From Candidatus Aminicenantota bacterium (lineage in GTDB: Bacteria > Acidobacteriota > Aminicenantia > Aminicenantales > Aminicenantaceae): DNA of 6,467 nt. The DNA lies in contig JAUWVG010000142.1 in assembly GCA_030617525.1 (NCBI GenBank), forward strand, positions 1 through 6,467, read 5' to 3'. The notes below the pieces were generated by a model, which saw only the letters and a list, made by a program, of their open reading frames with translations, was not told the origin of the DNA and did not search any database. Below, one piece after another: positions 6,328 to 6,467 of this stretch (position 1 is the stretch's first letter; every line of letters begins with the position of its first letter). Made by a program: the position numbers and the translations under genes.

Positions 6328-6467
6328 AAAAAAGTCTATGAGACAGACCCTCTGCTGTGTTCTAGATGTGGAGGACAGATGTCAATAATCTCCTTTATAG
6401 AAGATCATAAAGTCATAGACAAGATAATCTTCCACCTTAAACTGATCTTCATGGCTGAACGGCCTCC
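6328..6467 (+). pseudogene. Transposase C-terminal remnant (IS91-like / Y2 type), runs off the edge
   Basis: From 6328 to the window end one frame reads KKVYETDPLLCSRCGG, then a stretch containing ISFIEDHKVIDKII (6388-6429) and ending FMAERPP. This is the recognisable C-terminal zinc-ribbon-like tail of transposases commonly annotated as IS91-like, normally CPxCGG followed by a FIEDxxVIDKI-type segment; here CSRC (6358-6369) keeps both cysteines. Immediately upstream in this frame is a TAA (6325-6327), and none of the three frames of 6273-6327 gives recognisable transposase sequence. The copy therefore lacks its N-terminal catalytic part. A break or frameshift at the A8 run (6326-6333) could contribute. 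The end of the tail lies outside the window. Family assignment rests on recall of the motif and is fairly confident; the exact IS group is not. Confidence 0.7.

Overview
The window looks like chromosomal DNA of a Gram-negative-type (diderm) bacterium of moderate G+C. The evidence is a Tat-exported sulfatase, a polytopic membrane acyltransferase and a very large secreted protein ending in an outer-membrane beta-barrel. The architecture of that last protein (MA-type metallopeptidase, then PD40 propeller, then Omp85-like barrel) is, from general knowledge, typical of Acidobacteriota/Aminicenantes- and Gemmatimonadota-like lineages. The phylum is an inference and cannot be fixed from this sequence alone. 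All confident genes lie on the + strand.

Layout. Bases 1-285 hold no convincing protein gene. They contain a strongly self-complementary element (21-211): a perfect 15-bp closing stem, a long bulged rod and two terminal hairpins, followed by a T-run. I read it as a probable structured non-coding RNA on the + strand. A likely promoter (222-250) and a good ribosome binding site then lead into a family S1 sulfatase (286-1875). The sulfatase overlaps by one base an HGSNAT/DUF5009-like membrane acyltransferase gene (1875-2978). The spacer 2979-3203 carries two clusters of an 8-bp degenerate tandem repeat in inverted orientation and then a sigma-70-like promoter. Next comes the 1022-codon gene for the protease-propeller-barrel protein (3204-6272). 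The right edge (about 6328-6467) is the 3' part of a transposase gene, beheaded by an in-frame stop and continuing out of the window.

How the genes may work together. The sulfatase and acyltransferase form a translationally coupled pair. They recall the lysosomal heparan-sulfate steps in which sulfate is removed from a glucosamine and the freed amine is acetylated across a membrane by HGSNAT. This suggests, without proving, that the pair processes or modifies a sulfated or amino-sugar glycan in the periplasm. The large outer-membrane protein has its own promoter and is probably an independent unit. The two most interesting items are the unnamed structured element at the left edge and the three-part outer-membrane protease, whose function I cannot assign.
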